A DNA stretch of 64,000 nt from a virus. How positions within the stretch are numbered: position 1 is the stretch's first letter; each line of letters opens with the position of its first letter. Shown here in pieces: positions 1 through 9,615 of the stretch. The stretch is taken from IMG/VR virus record IMGVR_UViG_3300027759_003534, positions 118,567-182,566 of that record, one strand, 5' to 3'. The position numbers and the translations under genes are program-made. Under the pieces are notes generated by a model. It saw only the letters and a list, made by a program, of their open reading frames with translations. It ran no database searches and had not been told where the DNA came from.

Positions 1-1
1 A

Positions 2-496
2 TTTCCTAACCACAACATTGTTTTTATACTTGGCAATTTTAAAAAATGTCTACAACGTGAGTGGATATTAGCTGGACATGAGAGATACATTCAAAAAAAC
101 ATACAACATACCTATGACTATGATAGGATAGAGCACTATAACGCATTTAAAGATAATTCGTGGCCAGCCTGTTTTACTATTAATGATATAGAAAATTTGC
201 CAGTTTCTATTCTTAACGAGATTACTCAAGAGTTTAAAAAAATACAAAAAAGACAAAATGCCACTAACATGCTAGCTGACCTTGAAAACCGTATAATTGG
301 TAAAGTGAACTCTGCATATGAAATTATATGTTGGCATAAAAATTATTATGATCAATATCCTTTGTTAATTTCAAATGAGTCTACAGTAATTGATATTAAT
401 TGTGATGAGGATATTTTTTCAAAAACAATGCAAAAAGAATTAGACTTCTACAACAGCGAAATATTTGATGAAGTGTGGAAGGAATTAAATGTCTAA
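2..496 (+). CDS. Unrecognised protein, 5' end cut by window edge
   Basis: The frame is open from base 2 and closes with TAA at 494-496, giving at least 164 residues. The first start-like codon is a TTG at 197, but protein-like sequence continues upstream of it (WILAGHERYIQ, WPACFTINDIENLP), so the real start lies outside the window. I do not recognise a family. The C-terminal part is charged, probably helical, and ends FDEVWKELNV. It overlaps the next gene by 8 bp, so it belongs to the same plus-strand operon and is probably translationally coupled to the amidinotransferase. Confidence 0.7.
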   Translation, partial: FPNHNIVFILGNFKKCLQREWILAGHERYIQKNIQHTYDYDRIEHYNAFKDNSWPACFTINDIENLPVSILNEITQEFKKIQKRQNATNMLADLENRIIGKVNSAYEIICWHKNYYDQYPLLISNESTVIDINCDEDIFSKTMQKELDFYNSEIFDEVWKELNV

Positions 497-1520
497 AGTA
501 AACGCATTCAATGGGTTTGATAAGTTAACAGAAGTATGGTTAGGCGATGTTTATCCAACGGATTTTTATCAAGATTTTGATTCAGAAGTTCGAGATGCCT
601 TTGAACAAATTACCGCGATGACTATTGAAGATCTTTCCAAGATACAAACAGTTTTAGAATCAAAAAATGTTAAGGTACAACGTCCTCAATTTAGTTCAAA
701 TCTTGAAAATTATCTCAACGATTCTGGAACTTTAATAAAACCTCCAATAATGCCTAGAGACACTGAATTATCCTTGGGTAATACGTTCTATCATTTAAGA
801 TCTGATTACAAAATAGATCCTTGGCAAAAACAAATTGATGCTATGCTAGACAATGGAGTAGACATAAAAGTTGGACCATCCGGAAATGATTTATCTTGTA
901 TACAGCCACCTAGTATAGTTCGTTGCGGCAATGATCTTTATGTTGACATTGATTCGCATAAGCATGTGATGCCTCAAATCGCGTTAACTTTAATAGAATG
1001 GTCGAAACAGTATAGGGTTCACTTGATTTCTACAGGTGGACATAGCGATGGTGTATTCTGTCCAATTCGTGAAGGATTACTTATTACCACTCACTGGATA
1101 GACGATTACAAAAAAACATTTCCGGGATGGGAAGTATTTAAAATACCCCGGGAGCTTACTGGTATTGCTGGATCTTTACAGAATTGGTGGGTTCCGGAGA
1201 TACAAATTTCGTCAAACAGTTTATTTGCAAAACATATAGAAGAAAGAGCAATAGATTGGGTTGGAAATTATCAAGAAACGCAATTTAGTGTCAACATGCT
1301 GGTTGTTGATCATAATACAGTGATTGCCGTAAATCAAAATCCTGTGTTGACTGAATTTTTAACCAAAAAAGGAATAGAAGTAATTATTGTTGATTTTAGA
1401 TGTAAAGAATTTTGGGATGGTGGTATGCATTGCCTAACGTGTGATACTCAACGCAATGGCTTGATTAAAAATTATTTTCCAGAGCGCCCAGTTGCAAACT
1501 ATTTAGATTGGATAAAATGA
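489..1520 (+). CDS. Amidinotransferase family protein (glycine amidinotransferase-like)
   Basis: This family moves an amidino group from arginine to an amine, or hydrolyses guanidines, through a cysteine thiouronium intermediate. The 343-aa protein shows the family hallmarks: a GGHSDGVF segment near residue 183 carrying the catalytic His/Asp region, and a C-terminal GGMHCLTCDTQRNG segment that matches the active-site Cys region of glycine amidinotransferase (G-G-F-H-C-W-T-C-D). The length suits the family. It overlaps the upstream gene by 8 bp and the next radical SAM gene by 4 bp (ATGA). A divergent paralogue lies at 14928-15962 on the other strand. The acceptor is unknown. Saxitoxin- and cylindrospermopsin-type enzymes are relatives, but no particular product is implied. 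Confidence 0.85.
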   Translation: MSKVNAFNGFDKLTEVWLGDVYPTDFYQDFDSEVRDAFEQITAMTIEDLSKIQTVLESKNVKVQRPQFSSNLENYLNDSGTLIKPPIMPRDTELSLGNTFYHLRSDYKIDPWQKQIDAMLDNGVDIKVGPSGNDLSCIQPPSIVRCGNDLYVDIDSHKHVMPQIALTLIEWSKQYRVHLISTGGHSDGVFCPIREGLLITTHWIDDYKKTFPGWEVFKIPRELTGIAGSLQNWWVPEIQISSNSLFAKHIEERAIDWVGNYQETQFSVNMLVVDHNTVIAVNQNPVLTEFLTKKGIEVIIVDFRCKEFWDGGMHCLTCDTQRNGLIKNYFPERPVANYLDWIK

Positions 1521-2929
1521 ACAACAAAGGCGACGAAAGTGTAAACAATAAAAGCAAGTTTCTCAGCGGTGCCGAGGAAATGCAAAATCTGCTTGGCCCA
1601 GCACTTTGTCTGGCCAAATGGAAACAGGTTAGTTTACATTTACCCACGGGCCTTAACAACAGTTGTTATCATCCTCCACTACACCCTATTCCCGCTGAGT
1701 TGTTGACTGATAATCCTGGTGCGCTACACAATACTCCACACAAAAAAGAACAGCGCAAGATCATGTTACGGCAAGAACGCCCTAGCGAATGTAGTTATTG
1801 CTGGGCTATGGAGGACAATGACAAGTTAAGTGATCGTCATTATCGCAGTGGTGAGCCATGGGCTGCCAAATACTTTGATATTATAACCAATTCAAATGGA
1901 GATGAAGATGTCATACCTAGTTATGTGGAAGTTAACTTTAATCATGCTTGTAATTTGGCATGTAGTTACTGTAGTCCTCAATTTAGTTCAACTTGGCAAC
2001 AAGAAATGGATCAGCATGGCGCTTACCCTACTAGCACTAGACACAACGATCCTAGTCATTTTGTTGGTCGCAATCGGCCTATCCCAGTTCGCGAGCATAA
2101 TCCCTATGTAGAAGCTTTTTGGGCCTGGTGGCCTACGCTTTATCCAGAACTAGAGCACTTTCGTATGACCGGTGGTGAGCCCATGTTGGACAAGAACACG
2201 TATAGAGTGTTTGATTATGTATTAGCCAACCCTAAACCCAACTTGCATTTAAACGTAACCAGTAATTTCAGTGTAGATGAAAAGACTTGGCAAAAGTATA
2301 AGGGATATGTAAAAGAATTATGCAAAGGTGAGCGGATTGAACACTTTATGCAGTTTGTTAGTCTGGACAGCTTCGGTGATCAAGCAGAATATATTAGACA
2401 CGGCTTGGACTTTGATCTGCTGTGGGATCGTGTAAATCAATTCTTAACAGAGATACCTGGACGTAATTCAATTACCTTTATTGTGACTATGAATAATCTT
2501 AGTGTAACAGGATTACCGCACCTGTTTGCTGGCATACTAGGCCTGCGTAAGTTATACAGCAAGACATATCAGCGTGTGTGGTTTGACACACCTGTGCTCA
2601 GACAACCCACATGGCAAAGCCTACAACTGCTACCAGAATCGTATGTGGATCAACTTGAACAACTTTGGGCTTGGATGATTCGTCAAATTGAAACAGAAGA
2701 AACTCGTTTCCACGGATTTAAAGACTACGAGATTGCTCGCTTGGACAGAGATATTGCCTGGATGCGTGATGGACAAAAGTTGGATCCTGCTGTGATCAAT
2801 TGTAATAAAGCAGACTTCTATAGATTCTTTGCAGAAGCTGATCGCAGACACAGTACAAACTTCTTAAAAACTTTTCCAGAAATGACAGCTTGGTGGAAAG
2901 AATGCAAATATTATGCTAAACAATCATAA
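1517..2929 (+). CDS. Radical SAM protein, phage twitch-type, class A
   Basis: Radical SAM enzymes use a [4Fe-4S] cluster to cleave S-adenosylmethionine. The cluster motif CNLACSYC lies near residue 145, followed by a SAM-binding MTGGEPML segment near residue 220. The N-terminal 100 residues carry extra cysteines (NNSCYHPP, ECSYCW-MED) that may hold an auxiliary cluster ahead of the core, an unusual order also seen in the gene at 4045. I chose the ATG at 1517 because it gives an ATGA overlap with the amidinotransferase stop; a TTG at 1508 is the alternative. The protein is 470 aa. The substrate is unknown; peptide or sugar modification is likely given the neighbours. Confidence 0.85.
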   Translation: MNNKGDESVNNKSKFLSGAEEMQNLLGPALCLAKWKQVSLHLPTGLNNSCYHPPLHPIPAELLTDNPGALHNTPHKKEQRKIMLRQERPSECSYCWAMEDNDKLSDRHYRSGEPWAAKYFDIITNSNGDEDVIPSYVEVNFNHACNLACSYCSPQFSSTWQQEMDQHGAYPTSTRHNDPSHFVGRNRPIPVREHNPYVEAFWAWWPTLYPELEHFRMTGGEPMLDKNTYRVFDYVLANPKPNLHLNVTSNFSVDEKTWQKYKGYVKELCKGERIEHFMQFVSLDSFGDQAEYIRHGLDFDLLWDRVNQFLTEIPGRNSITFIVTMNNLSVTGLPHLFAGILGLRKLYSKTYQRVWFDTPVLRQPTWQSLQLLPESYVDQLEQLWAWMIRQIETEETRFHGFKDYEIARLDRDIAWMRDGQKLDPAVINCNKADFYRFFAEADRRHSTNFLKTFPEMTAWWKECKYYAKQS

Positions 2930-4052
2930 AATTGTATTAAACAATTTTTGTGAAATTGATCGTCTTATCCGCCCATTTGCCGATGACGAGTTTTACGATT
3001 TAACCAAGCACACTATAGTACCAGGCGCCATATACATAATTGGCCGAGAGCAATTTACAACTAACCGACAGCTTATTAAACAATTAGTTGATAGCGGTAC
3101 TATACGAGCAGTATTATGTAATCCTGCCGAGGGGTCTGAGTCAATGTATTGGTTATATCAGACATTAGGAATAGGCAATTTTACCAAACATGCCGCTGTT
3201 ATCACTGGCGGATATTTGCCCGATGGTATTCCGCATATGTACCATGAACATTTTCTACCGTTGATATTAGATTACGATGAAAACATAAAAGCTATAGAAG
3301 ATTATAAAAACAGAAAAACAACCGACCGCCCTTACAAATTTTTATTTTTAAATGGTAGATTGCGTGTACACCGAAAATATCTATTAGAATATTTTAGATT
3401 AACTGGGTTGTTAGACCAAAGTCTCTGGACAAATCTAGACCATAGAAATAGTCAGCCACCAAAACTAAAATTAGAACATAACGGACAAGATCTTATCAAT
3501 AGTCCATTTCCTGTACACTATCTACCAGCCCAATATGAGATCGACCGTTATCAACAACAAGCAGTTAAAGTGCCAACAGAGTTATCGGGCGACCTGGCTG
3601 CCAAACGATATTTGTTTAACAACGAATGGGGCGACATTTATATTGCACCCGCGCCTTACCTAGACACTTATTTTAGTTTAGTAACCGAAACAGTATTTGA
3701 TTATCCGTATACATTTAGAACAGAAAAAATTTGGAAACCTATAGCAATTGGACATCCGTGGATTGCCGCTACTAACCGTGGCTATTATAGAGATATGCAC
3801 AACCTAGGATTTAAAACTTTTGGACACCTAATTGACGAAAGTTTTGATCAAATAGAAAATGGTCAAGATAGAATTGAGCGTATAACTCAAGTAGTGGAGG
3901 ATCTTTGCCGGCAGGACCTTCCAGCTTTCTTAACAGCAGCCAAAGATGTGTGTAAATACAATCAACAATTGCTTGCGGAGTTAAGGATTAAAGTCCGCAG
4001 TGAGTTTCCTGATCGTTTCCACCAATTTATTAATCAACAATTCAATGCATGA
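2913..4052 (+). CDS. Putative glycosyltransferase-like protein (TEK-motif family)
   Basis: The 379-aa protein is related at its C-terminus to the products of 15955-17166 and 17148-18419. All share F-x-T-E-K-x-[WF]-K-x-I, then a G-H-P-[WF] turn, then a GFKTFGHLIDESFD-type segment, here from about residue 268 on. This resembles the nucleotide-sugar end of fucosyltransferase-like GT-B enzymes, but I cannot confirm catalytic residues. The N-terminal half (YIIGREQFTTNRQL, FLFLNGRLRVHRKYLL) is family specific. The start overlaps the preceding gene by 17 bp and the stop overlaps the next radical SAM gene by 8 bp. Function is inferred from the motif only. Confidence 0.5.
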   Translation: MLNNHKIVLNNFCEIDRLIRPFADDEFYDLTKHTIVPGAIYIIGREQFTTNRQLIKQLVDSGTIRAVLCNPAEGSESMYWLYQTLGIGNFTKHAAVITGGYLPDGIPHMYHEHFLPLILDYDENIKAIEDYKNRKTTDRPYKFLFLNGRLRVHRKYLLEYFRLTGLLDQSLWTNLDHRNSQPPKLKLEHNGQDLINSPFPVHYLPAQYEIDRYQQQAVKVPTELSGDLAAKRYLFNNEWGDIYIAPAPYLDTYFSLVTETVFDYPYTFRTEKIWKPIAIGHPWIAATNRGYYRDMHNLGFKTFGHLIDESFDQIENGQDRIERITQVVEDLCRQDLPAFLTAAKDVCKYNQQLLAELRIKVRSEFPDRFHQFINQQFNA

Positions 4053-5376
4053 TTTAGAATTCAAACAACAAGTGTTAGACACAAAGAGTGCCAGCTTTTG
4101 TGCAGCCAAGTGGTATAATGCTACTATATGGTTAGGTTCAGGACAGACTACAAGTTGTCATCACCCACCCGCACACAAGATTGATCTAGAAGAATTAAAA
4201 ACAAATCCAAAGGCATTACACAACACGGTAGAAAAGAAAATAGATCGATTGAACATGCAGTTGGGCAATCGTCCTAAGGGGTGTGAATATTGCTGGAAGA
4301 TTGAAGACATGGGCCGCGATAGTATTAGCGACCGTGTATATAAAAGTAAAATTTACCCTATAAAGGCCCTAGATGAAGCATATCAAACTCCGCATCAAGC
4401 AGATGTCAATTTACGTACACTGGAAATTGCGTTCGATCGCACTTGCCAATTTGCTTGTAGCTATTGTAACCCTGCTTTCAGTAGCACATGGGTTAAAGAC
4501 ATACGATCCAACGGTCCCTATGAGTCCTTGGTGTCTGATGGGCGTAACCACTTTACTCACGATCACCCTAGCAGTCAACTATACCGCGTTGGCGAAACTA
4601 ATCCCTATGTTGAAGCGTTCTTTGCTTGGTGGGAAACGGATCTTCACCGGACTCTTCAAGAGCTGAGGATCACTGGTGGTGAACCCTTAATGAGTGGCGA
4701 AACCTGGAAGCTGTTGGATTGGTTTAAAACCAATAAAGGTAAAAGCTCAACTCGGTTGGCCATCAACAGTAACTTGGGTGCAAAAGTGGATTTAGATCGT
4801 TTGCTAGACAGCATAGAAGGATTAGAAGTAGATATCTATACTAGTCAAGAAAGCGTATACAATCAAGCTGAATACATTCGAGATGGATTAGATTATGATG
4901 CTTGGATATCCAATGTTCAAAAGTTACTAGACAGCGACTGTGTAAGAGCTGTACATTGCATGGCTACTATCAACGCATTATGCTTAGATAGTTTGACTAG
5001 CTTGCTGTATCAATTGCTAGAATTTAAACAAATGTACGGGCGTGAGCGAGTGAGTTTTACACTGAACATTTTGCGTTTTCCTAGTTTTCAAAGTCCATTG
5101 GTATTGCCTGACGACTTGCGCACACACTATAAAGATCGATTACAAGACTTCCTGGATCGCAATCGCAACAATAAATTCATACACGAGCACGAGCTCAATC
5201 ACATACAACGGTTGATTGATTATCTAGATGTGGTTAAGACCCCGCATTCGGATTCATTTGATATGCCTAAATTGTTAAATGATTTTAAACAGTTTCATAC
5301 TCAATACGATCAGCGTCGTAACAAAAATTTTACCGCAACATTTCCTCAATTGGCAGACTGGTATAACACATTATGA
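4045..5376 (+). CDS. Radical SAM protein, phage twitch-type, class A paralogue
   Basis: This 443-aa protein is a clear paralogue of the product of 1517-2929. It shares the N-terminal pattern AAKWYNATIWLGSG, TTSCHHPPAHK, LHNT and GCEYCWKIED, then the cluster motif CQFACSYC near residue 135 and RITGGEPLMS near residue 205. The ATG at 4045 is preferred over the GTG at 4000 because it gives the 8-bp overlap typical of this operon. The stop overlaps the next gene by ATGA. Two class A copies separated by one glycosyltransferase-like gene suggest duplication of a functional module. The substrate is unknown. Confidence 0.85.
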   Translation: MHDLEFKQQVLDTKSASFCAAKWYNATIWLGSGQTTSCHHPPAHKIDLEELKTNPKALHNTVEKKIDRLNMQLGNRPKGCEYCWKIEDMGRDSISDRVYKSKIYPIKALDEAYQTPHQADVNLRTLEIAFDRTCQFACSYCNPAFSSTWVKDIRSNGPYESLVSDGRNHFTHDHPSSQLYRVGETNPYVEAFFAWWETDLHRTLQELRITGGEPLMSGETWKLLDWFKTNKGKSSTRLAINSNLGAKVDLDRLLDSIEGLEVDIYTSQESVYNQAEYIRDGLDYDAWISNVQKLLDSDCVRAVHCMATINALCLDSLTSLLYQLLEFKQMYGRERVSFTLNILRFPSFQSPLVLPDDLRTHYKDRLQDFLDRNRNNKFIHEHELNHIQRLIDYLDVVKTPHSDSFDMPKLLNDFKQFHTQYDQRRNKNFTATFPQLADWYNTL

Positions 5377-7064
5377 ATTTAGATGATAAAATTATTGAAC
5401 TTAAAACAGCGTACAACGTAATTGACGTGGTAAATTTGGACCAGTGGAGTAACAGTATTAATGAAGGCAAAAACTGGCTCGAGCACACCTGTCGCCGTCT
5501 GCACAAGGATCCGTACAAAAACAATGAGCGTATTGTTTTTACACACTCGGCAGATTTTTACACAGAAGATGATTTAACAACAGCTGGGATTATACTTAGA
5601 AACTTACAAGTTATTTTAAATTCAGTTGATATATCAAACTTTTTTGTTATTGTTGTATCAACCAATAACAATATAGCAGAAGAGTGGAACATTATAAATG
5701 AACTAAGCAAAGACCCGGTGCCATTGGCAGTTGAAATTGTCGATGGAAAATTTACTCAAAACATTATAAAAGATTATTCAAAACGCCAGGAAACTTATAA
5801 ATATGGGTCAGTCGATCCTGTAAAAATACGATTAGACGAGCTTACAACTCAAGAAAAATTTTTACTTACAGAAAGTAAAACCTTCTGTATCTACCCCTGG
5901 ATACATCTACATGCTTATCCAACTGGGGAGGCATATCCTTGTTGTCATGCTGAAATGGCGTATCCGGTAGGCAATACAAAATTTAAAACCCTTGAAGAAA
6001 TATATCGTGATGCGCCCATGCGTGAGCTAAGAAAGGACATGCTGGCCGAGCAACCAAACCCTGCATGCGGTCGTTGTTACGAGCAGGAGGAAGCAGGTTT
6101 CTTCAGCGGTCGCCGGAGTGCCAACAAGCACCATGGACACCATGTCAAACGTATCGATGATGATCAGTTTCAAATGAGCTACTGGGATATTCGTTTCAGT
6201 AACTTATGCAACCTAAGTTGCCGTAGTTGTGGGCATATATTCAGCTCTAGCTGGTATCAAGATCAGGCCAAGTTGGCTGGTGGTGATTGGAAAGATCGCA
6301 ACCAAGTGTTAAACTATGCAGGCCGTACAGAGACAGACATGTGGGAACAGTTGATTCCGCATCTGGACTATGTAGAGCAAATTTACTTTGCTGGCGGCGA
6401 ACCCTTAATGATGAAGGAACACTACAACATTTTAGATGAACTGGAACGTCGTGGGCGGTTTGATGTCAGACTGATATATAATACTAACTTTACACATGTC
6501 AAGCTGAAGGATCGCACAGTATTTGATTATTGGAAACGCTTTAAAAGTGTAGCGGTAGGAGCCAGTTTAGATGCTATGGGCCCACGTGCAGAGTATATAC
6601 GAAAAGGCACTGAATGGGACCAAGTAGAACGCAATCGTGCGCAAATGCTAGAAATATGCCCCAATATAGACTTTTATATAAGCCCTACACTAAGCATAAT
6701 GAATGCACTACACCTACCAGAGTTTCACCGCAACTGGGTTGACAAAGGATTTATTAAACCGCAAGACTTGAATGTGAATATTTTGCAAGACCCAACGCAT
6801 TTCAGAATAGACATAGCACCTGTTGAATATAAGCAACGTATACAAGTAGCATACGAAGAACACTTGGAATGGTTGCGCCCATTGGATTCACTACAGCGAG
6901 CAACTGTGGGGTTTGAGAGTGCTATCAACTTTTTGATGTCCACAGACAATTCTGCATTGTTACCTAAATTTTGGTCGGCGTCTGACAAATTAGATCACAT
7001 TCGATCCGAAAGTTTATTAGACGTAGTTCCGGAATTGACATTAATCGAACAATATAGACAATAA
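5373..7064 (+). CDS. Radical SAM protein with extra N-terminal domain, class B
   Basis: Of 563 residues, the first 165 or so form a domain I do not recognise (VFTHSADFYTEDDL, FFVIVVSTNNN), similar in layout to the start of the 23348-24925 protein. A cysteine-rich segment FCIYPWIHLHAYPTG...YPCCH follows near residue 170, then CGRCYEQEE, then the radical SAM motif CNLSCRSC near residue 280 and YFAGGEPLMM near residue 340. The PWIHLH/PCC segment resembles a SPASM or twitch auxiliary-cluster domain placed before the core, not after it. It starts by ATGA overlap. It is a close paralogue of the next gene, with which it shares the RFSNLC, SSSWY and ISPTLSIMN stretches. Confidence 0.85.
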   Translation: MNLDDKIIELKTAYNVIDVVNLDQWSNSINEGKNWLEHTCRRLHKDPYKNNERIVFTHSADFYTEDDLTTAGIILRNLQVILNSVDISNFFVIVVSTNNNIAEEWNIINELSKDPVPLAVEIVDGKFTQNIIKDYSKRQETYKYGSVDPVKIRLDELTTQEKFLLTESKTFCIYPWIHLHAYPTGEAYPCCHAEMAYPVGNTKFKTLEEIYRDAPMRELRKDMLAEQPNPACGRCYEQEEAGFFSGRRSANKHHGHHVKRIDDDQFQMSYWDIRFSNLCNLSCRSCGHIFSSSWYQDQAKLAGGDWKDRNQVLNYAGRTETDMWEQLIPHLDYVEQIYFAGGEPLMMKEHYNILDELERRGRFDVRLIYNTNFTHVKLKDRTVFDYWKRFKSVAVGASLDAMGPRAEYIRKGTEWDQVERNRAQMLEICPNIDFYISPTLSIMNALHLPEFHRNWVDKGFIKPQDLNVNILQDPTHFRIDIAPVEYKQRIQVAYEEHLEWLRPLDSLQRATVGFESAINFLMSTDNSALLPKFWSASDKLDHIRSESLLDVVPELTLIEQYRQ

Positions 7065-7066
7065 TC

Positions 7067-8395
7067 ATGACTGATAAAATTATAGGCAAATACAACTGGC
7101 AAGATCGAATTCCCAGTTACATTCCGTTAGAACAGCTAACCGACATTCAACGGCATAGACTAATGGAAAGTAAAACTTTTTGCATGTTACCTTGGATACA
7201 CTTACATGCATGGCCCGATGGCCGCGCTTATCCGTGTTGTTTAGGCAATGCTCGACATCCTGTGGGTAACTTTAAAGAAAAATCCATGAAGGAAATTTGG
7301 AACGACGACGCCATGCGGCAAATGCGAGTCAACATGCTCAATGATCAGCCTTGCAAGGAATGTAGTGACTGCTACGAGCAAGAAGAGTACGGCTTCGCTA
7401 GTATGCGCAACAACAGCAACAAAAACTTTGGACAGCACGTTGCCGAAGTAGAAGATACATTGCCCGACGGTTCCACGCCAAACTTTCAATTGCACTACTG
7501 GGATGTGCGCTTTAGTAATATATGCCAGCTCAAGTGCCGTAGTTGTGGCAGTATCTTTAGCAGTCGTTGGTATGATGATGATGTCAAGTTATGGGGTAAA
7601 GAACTGCGCCCACGTGTGCAGTTTGCTGGTCGTCATGAAAATGATGTATGGGAACAGATGCAAGAACATGTTCCGCACCTGGACCAAATATATTTTGCCG
7701 GCGGCGAACCCTTGATCATGGAAGAACATGCACGTATATTAAAGCTGCTGATAGAAAAAGGTAATACCAATGTTCGCTTGATTTACAATACCAATTTGAA
7801 TGAATTGCGTTATAAACGAGAATCAGTACTGGATCTATGGAAACATTTCCCCAATGTGTGCGTGGCTGCCAGTTTGGACGACATGGGAGCTCGTGCTGAA
7901 ATCATACGGTCAGGCACAAACTGGGCTCAAGTAGAACAAAACATTAGAGATTTAAAGCGTGAGTGTCCGCATATAGACTTCATGATCAGCCCTACACTCA
8001 GCATGATGAACATCTGGAACTTTACTAGATTCCACCGTTACATGGTTGATCAAGGATTTATACGAGCCCAAGACTTTAACTTGAACATATTACAAGGTCC
8101 CCAAGAATATCGTATAGATATGTTGCCAACTGATATCAAACAACAGTTCAAGCGAGAGTTTGAAGAACACATCCGTTGGTTAGAGCCGATCGACGGAATA
8201 CAACGTGCCACTGGTGGATTCCGTGGAGCTATTGAGTTTATGATGGCCACTGACAACAGCCATTTGTTACAGGGATTTTGGGAAACTGTCAATGATCTGG
8301 ATTGGAGCCGTAGTGAAAGTTTATTGAGTGTGGTTCCAGAGTTGGCGGCCATTGTCCAATATCGCCCCAAAGATAAAAGGATACCCCTTAAGTGA
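7067..8395 (+). CDS. Radical SAM protein, class B
   Basis: The 442-aa protein has the class B order: FCMLPWIHLHAWPDG...YPCC near residue 40, CKECSDCYEQEE near residue 97, the cluster motif CQLKCRSC near residue 155 and YFAGGEPLIM near residue 215. It aligns over its whole length with the C-terminal three quarters of the preceding protein (DLNVNILQ versus DFNLNILQ, ESLLDVVPEL versus ESLLSVVPEL), so the two arose by tandem duplication. It lies 2 bp after the preceding gene. Its stop overlaps the next start as GTGA. The target is unknown; the duplication suggests two related reactions or a heteromeric enzyme. Confidence 0.85.
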   Translation: MTDKIIGKYNWQDRIPSYIPLEQLTDIQRHRLMESKTFCMLPWIHLHAWPDGRAYPCCLGNARHPVGNFKEKSMKEIWNDDAMRQMRVNMLNDQPCKECSDCYEQEEYGFASMRNNSNKNFGQHVAEVEDTLPDGSTPNFQLHYWDVRFSNICQLKCRSCGSIFSSRWYDDDVKLWGKELRPRVQFAGRHENDVWEQMQEHVPHLDQIYFAGGEPLIMEEHARILKLLIEKGNTNVRLIYNTNLNELRYKRESVLDLWKHFPNVCVAASLDDMGARAEIIRSGTNWAQVEQNIRDLKRECPHIDFMISPTLSMMNIWNFTRFHRYMVDQGFIRAQDFNLNILQGPQEYRIDMLPTDIKQQFKREFEEHIRWLEPIDGIQRATGGFRGAIEFMMATDNSHLLQGFWETVNDLDWSRSESLLSVVPELAAIVQYRPKDKRIPLK

Positions 8396-9615
8396 CATTA
8401 CCACACGATAAATTCTGCGTACTACCTTGGATTAGTTTAGAAACTAGTCCCGTAGGTACTGTACGTCCTTGTTGTCTAGCTGAAGACGAACTGGTAGACA
8501 ATGCTGGAGATAAGTTTAATCTAGCCACGGCTGAGTTTAGTACTATACAAAACAGCCACGGTATGCGTCGGTTGCGTCAAGAGTTCATTGACCGGAAACA
8601 GCCACAAACATGCCGCAAGTGCTGGAGAGAAGAACGTGCAGGCCGCACTAGTAAACGTATGCATACCTTAGATCGTTTAAAGCACATGTTGGATCACGTA
8701 ACAGACTGGACCGTAGACGCCAAGCCCTTGATGTTTTTAGATCTCAAGCTGGGTAACATATGTAACTTAAAATGCCGCATATGCGGATCATGGAGTTCAA
8801 GTACATTTGCCGCAGAGGAACTGGCCAATCTAGAACCCACGGAAGATCGTAAAACAAATCATCATTATCAAATGCTACGTCAAGGCGCTTGGCCCAGAGA
8901 AAATCTCAAGTTTTGGTCGGAGATAGCTCAGGTAAGCGATCAAATTGAGTATATAGAGTTTACCGGCGGTGAACCCTTTATGATACAAGAACACTTTGAC
9001 CTGTTGCAGGACCTGGTAGATCGTGACCTAGCCCAGAACATAGAAATACACTACAACACCAATGGTACACAATACCCTGAGCAAGGCCCTGAGATATGGC
9101 GCCACTTTCAGCATGTAGAAATAGCCGTCAGCATAGACGATGTGGGTGATAGATTTGAATATCAACGCTCAAATGCTCTTTGGGCAGAAGTAGAAGCCAA
9201 TATAGCCCGTTTTAAAACTCTACGTAGCCAACATTCTAATATGACTCTACAGGTATGTAGCACAGTGAATGTGTTTAACGTGTATTACTTGCCAGAACTG
9301 GCCAAATGGAATTATGCACAAGGATTTGACTATGTGTATTGGAACATGATGCACGAAGCCTACTACTTTAGCGTCAGCACATTGCCCGAAGCCGCAAAAG
9401 CAGATATTACTGCAAAACTACGCACCGGCAAGAGCGACGTTGCGCAAGAATTTGAACGTATCATTAACTTTATGAACAACGGTGCCAGCCTGGATGGGAA
9501 ACTGTTAAGAATGAAAATAGCTGATCTGGATCGCAAACGTGGTCAAGACTTGAGAACTGTAGAGCCAGAATTTGCTGAATTAATAGGATACAATGGACCC
9601 AATGGCAACATCTGA
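8392..9615 (+). CDS. Radical SAM protein, class B, GTG start
   Basis: This 407-aa class B member begins at a GTG that overlaps the upstream TGA (GTGA). FCVLPWISLETSPVGTVRPCC lies within the first 30 residues, CRKCWREERAG near residue 75, the cluster motif CNLKCRIC near residue 125 and EFTGGEPFMI near residue 190. It lacks the long N-terminal extension of the 5373 protein and is closer to the 23348-24925 protein, with which it shares the GNICNLKCRIC/GNLCNLKCRIC, SIDDVGDRFEYQR and NVFNVYYLPEL type segments. Its stop overlaps the next gene by 23 bp. Confidence 0.85.
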   Translation: MTLPHDKFCVLPWISLETSPVGTVRPCCLAEDELVDNAGDKFNLATAEFSTIQNSHGMRRLRQEFIDRKQPQTCRKCWREERAGRTSKRMHTLDRLKHMLDHVTDWTVDAKPLMFLDLKLGNICNLKCRICGSWSSSTFAAEELANLEPTEDRKTNHHYQMLRQGAWPRENLKFWSEIAQVSDQIEYIEFTGGEPFMIQEHFDLLQDLVDRDLAQNIEIHYNTNGTQYPEQGPEIWRHFQHVEIAVSIDDVGDRFEYQRSNALWAEVEANIARFKTLRSQHSNMTLQVCSTVNVFNVYYLPELAKWNYAQGFDYVYWNMMHEAYYFSVSTLPEAAKADITAKLRTGKSDVAQEFERIINFMNNGASLDGKLLRMKIADLDRKRGQDLRTVEPEFAELIGYNGPNGNI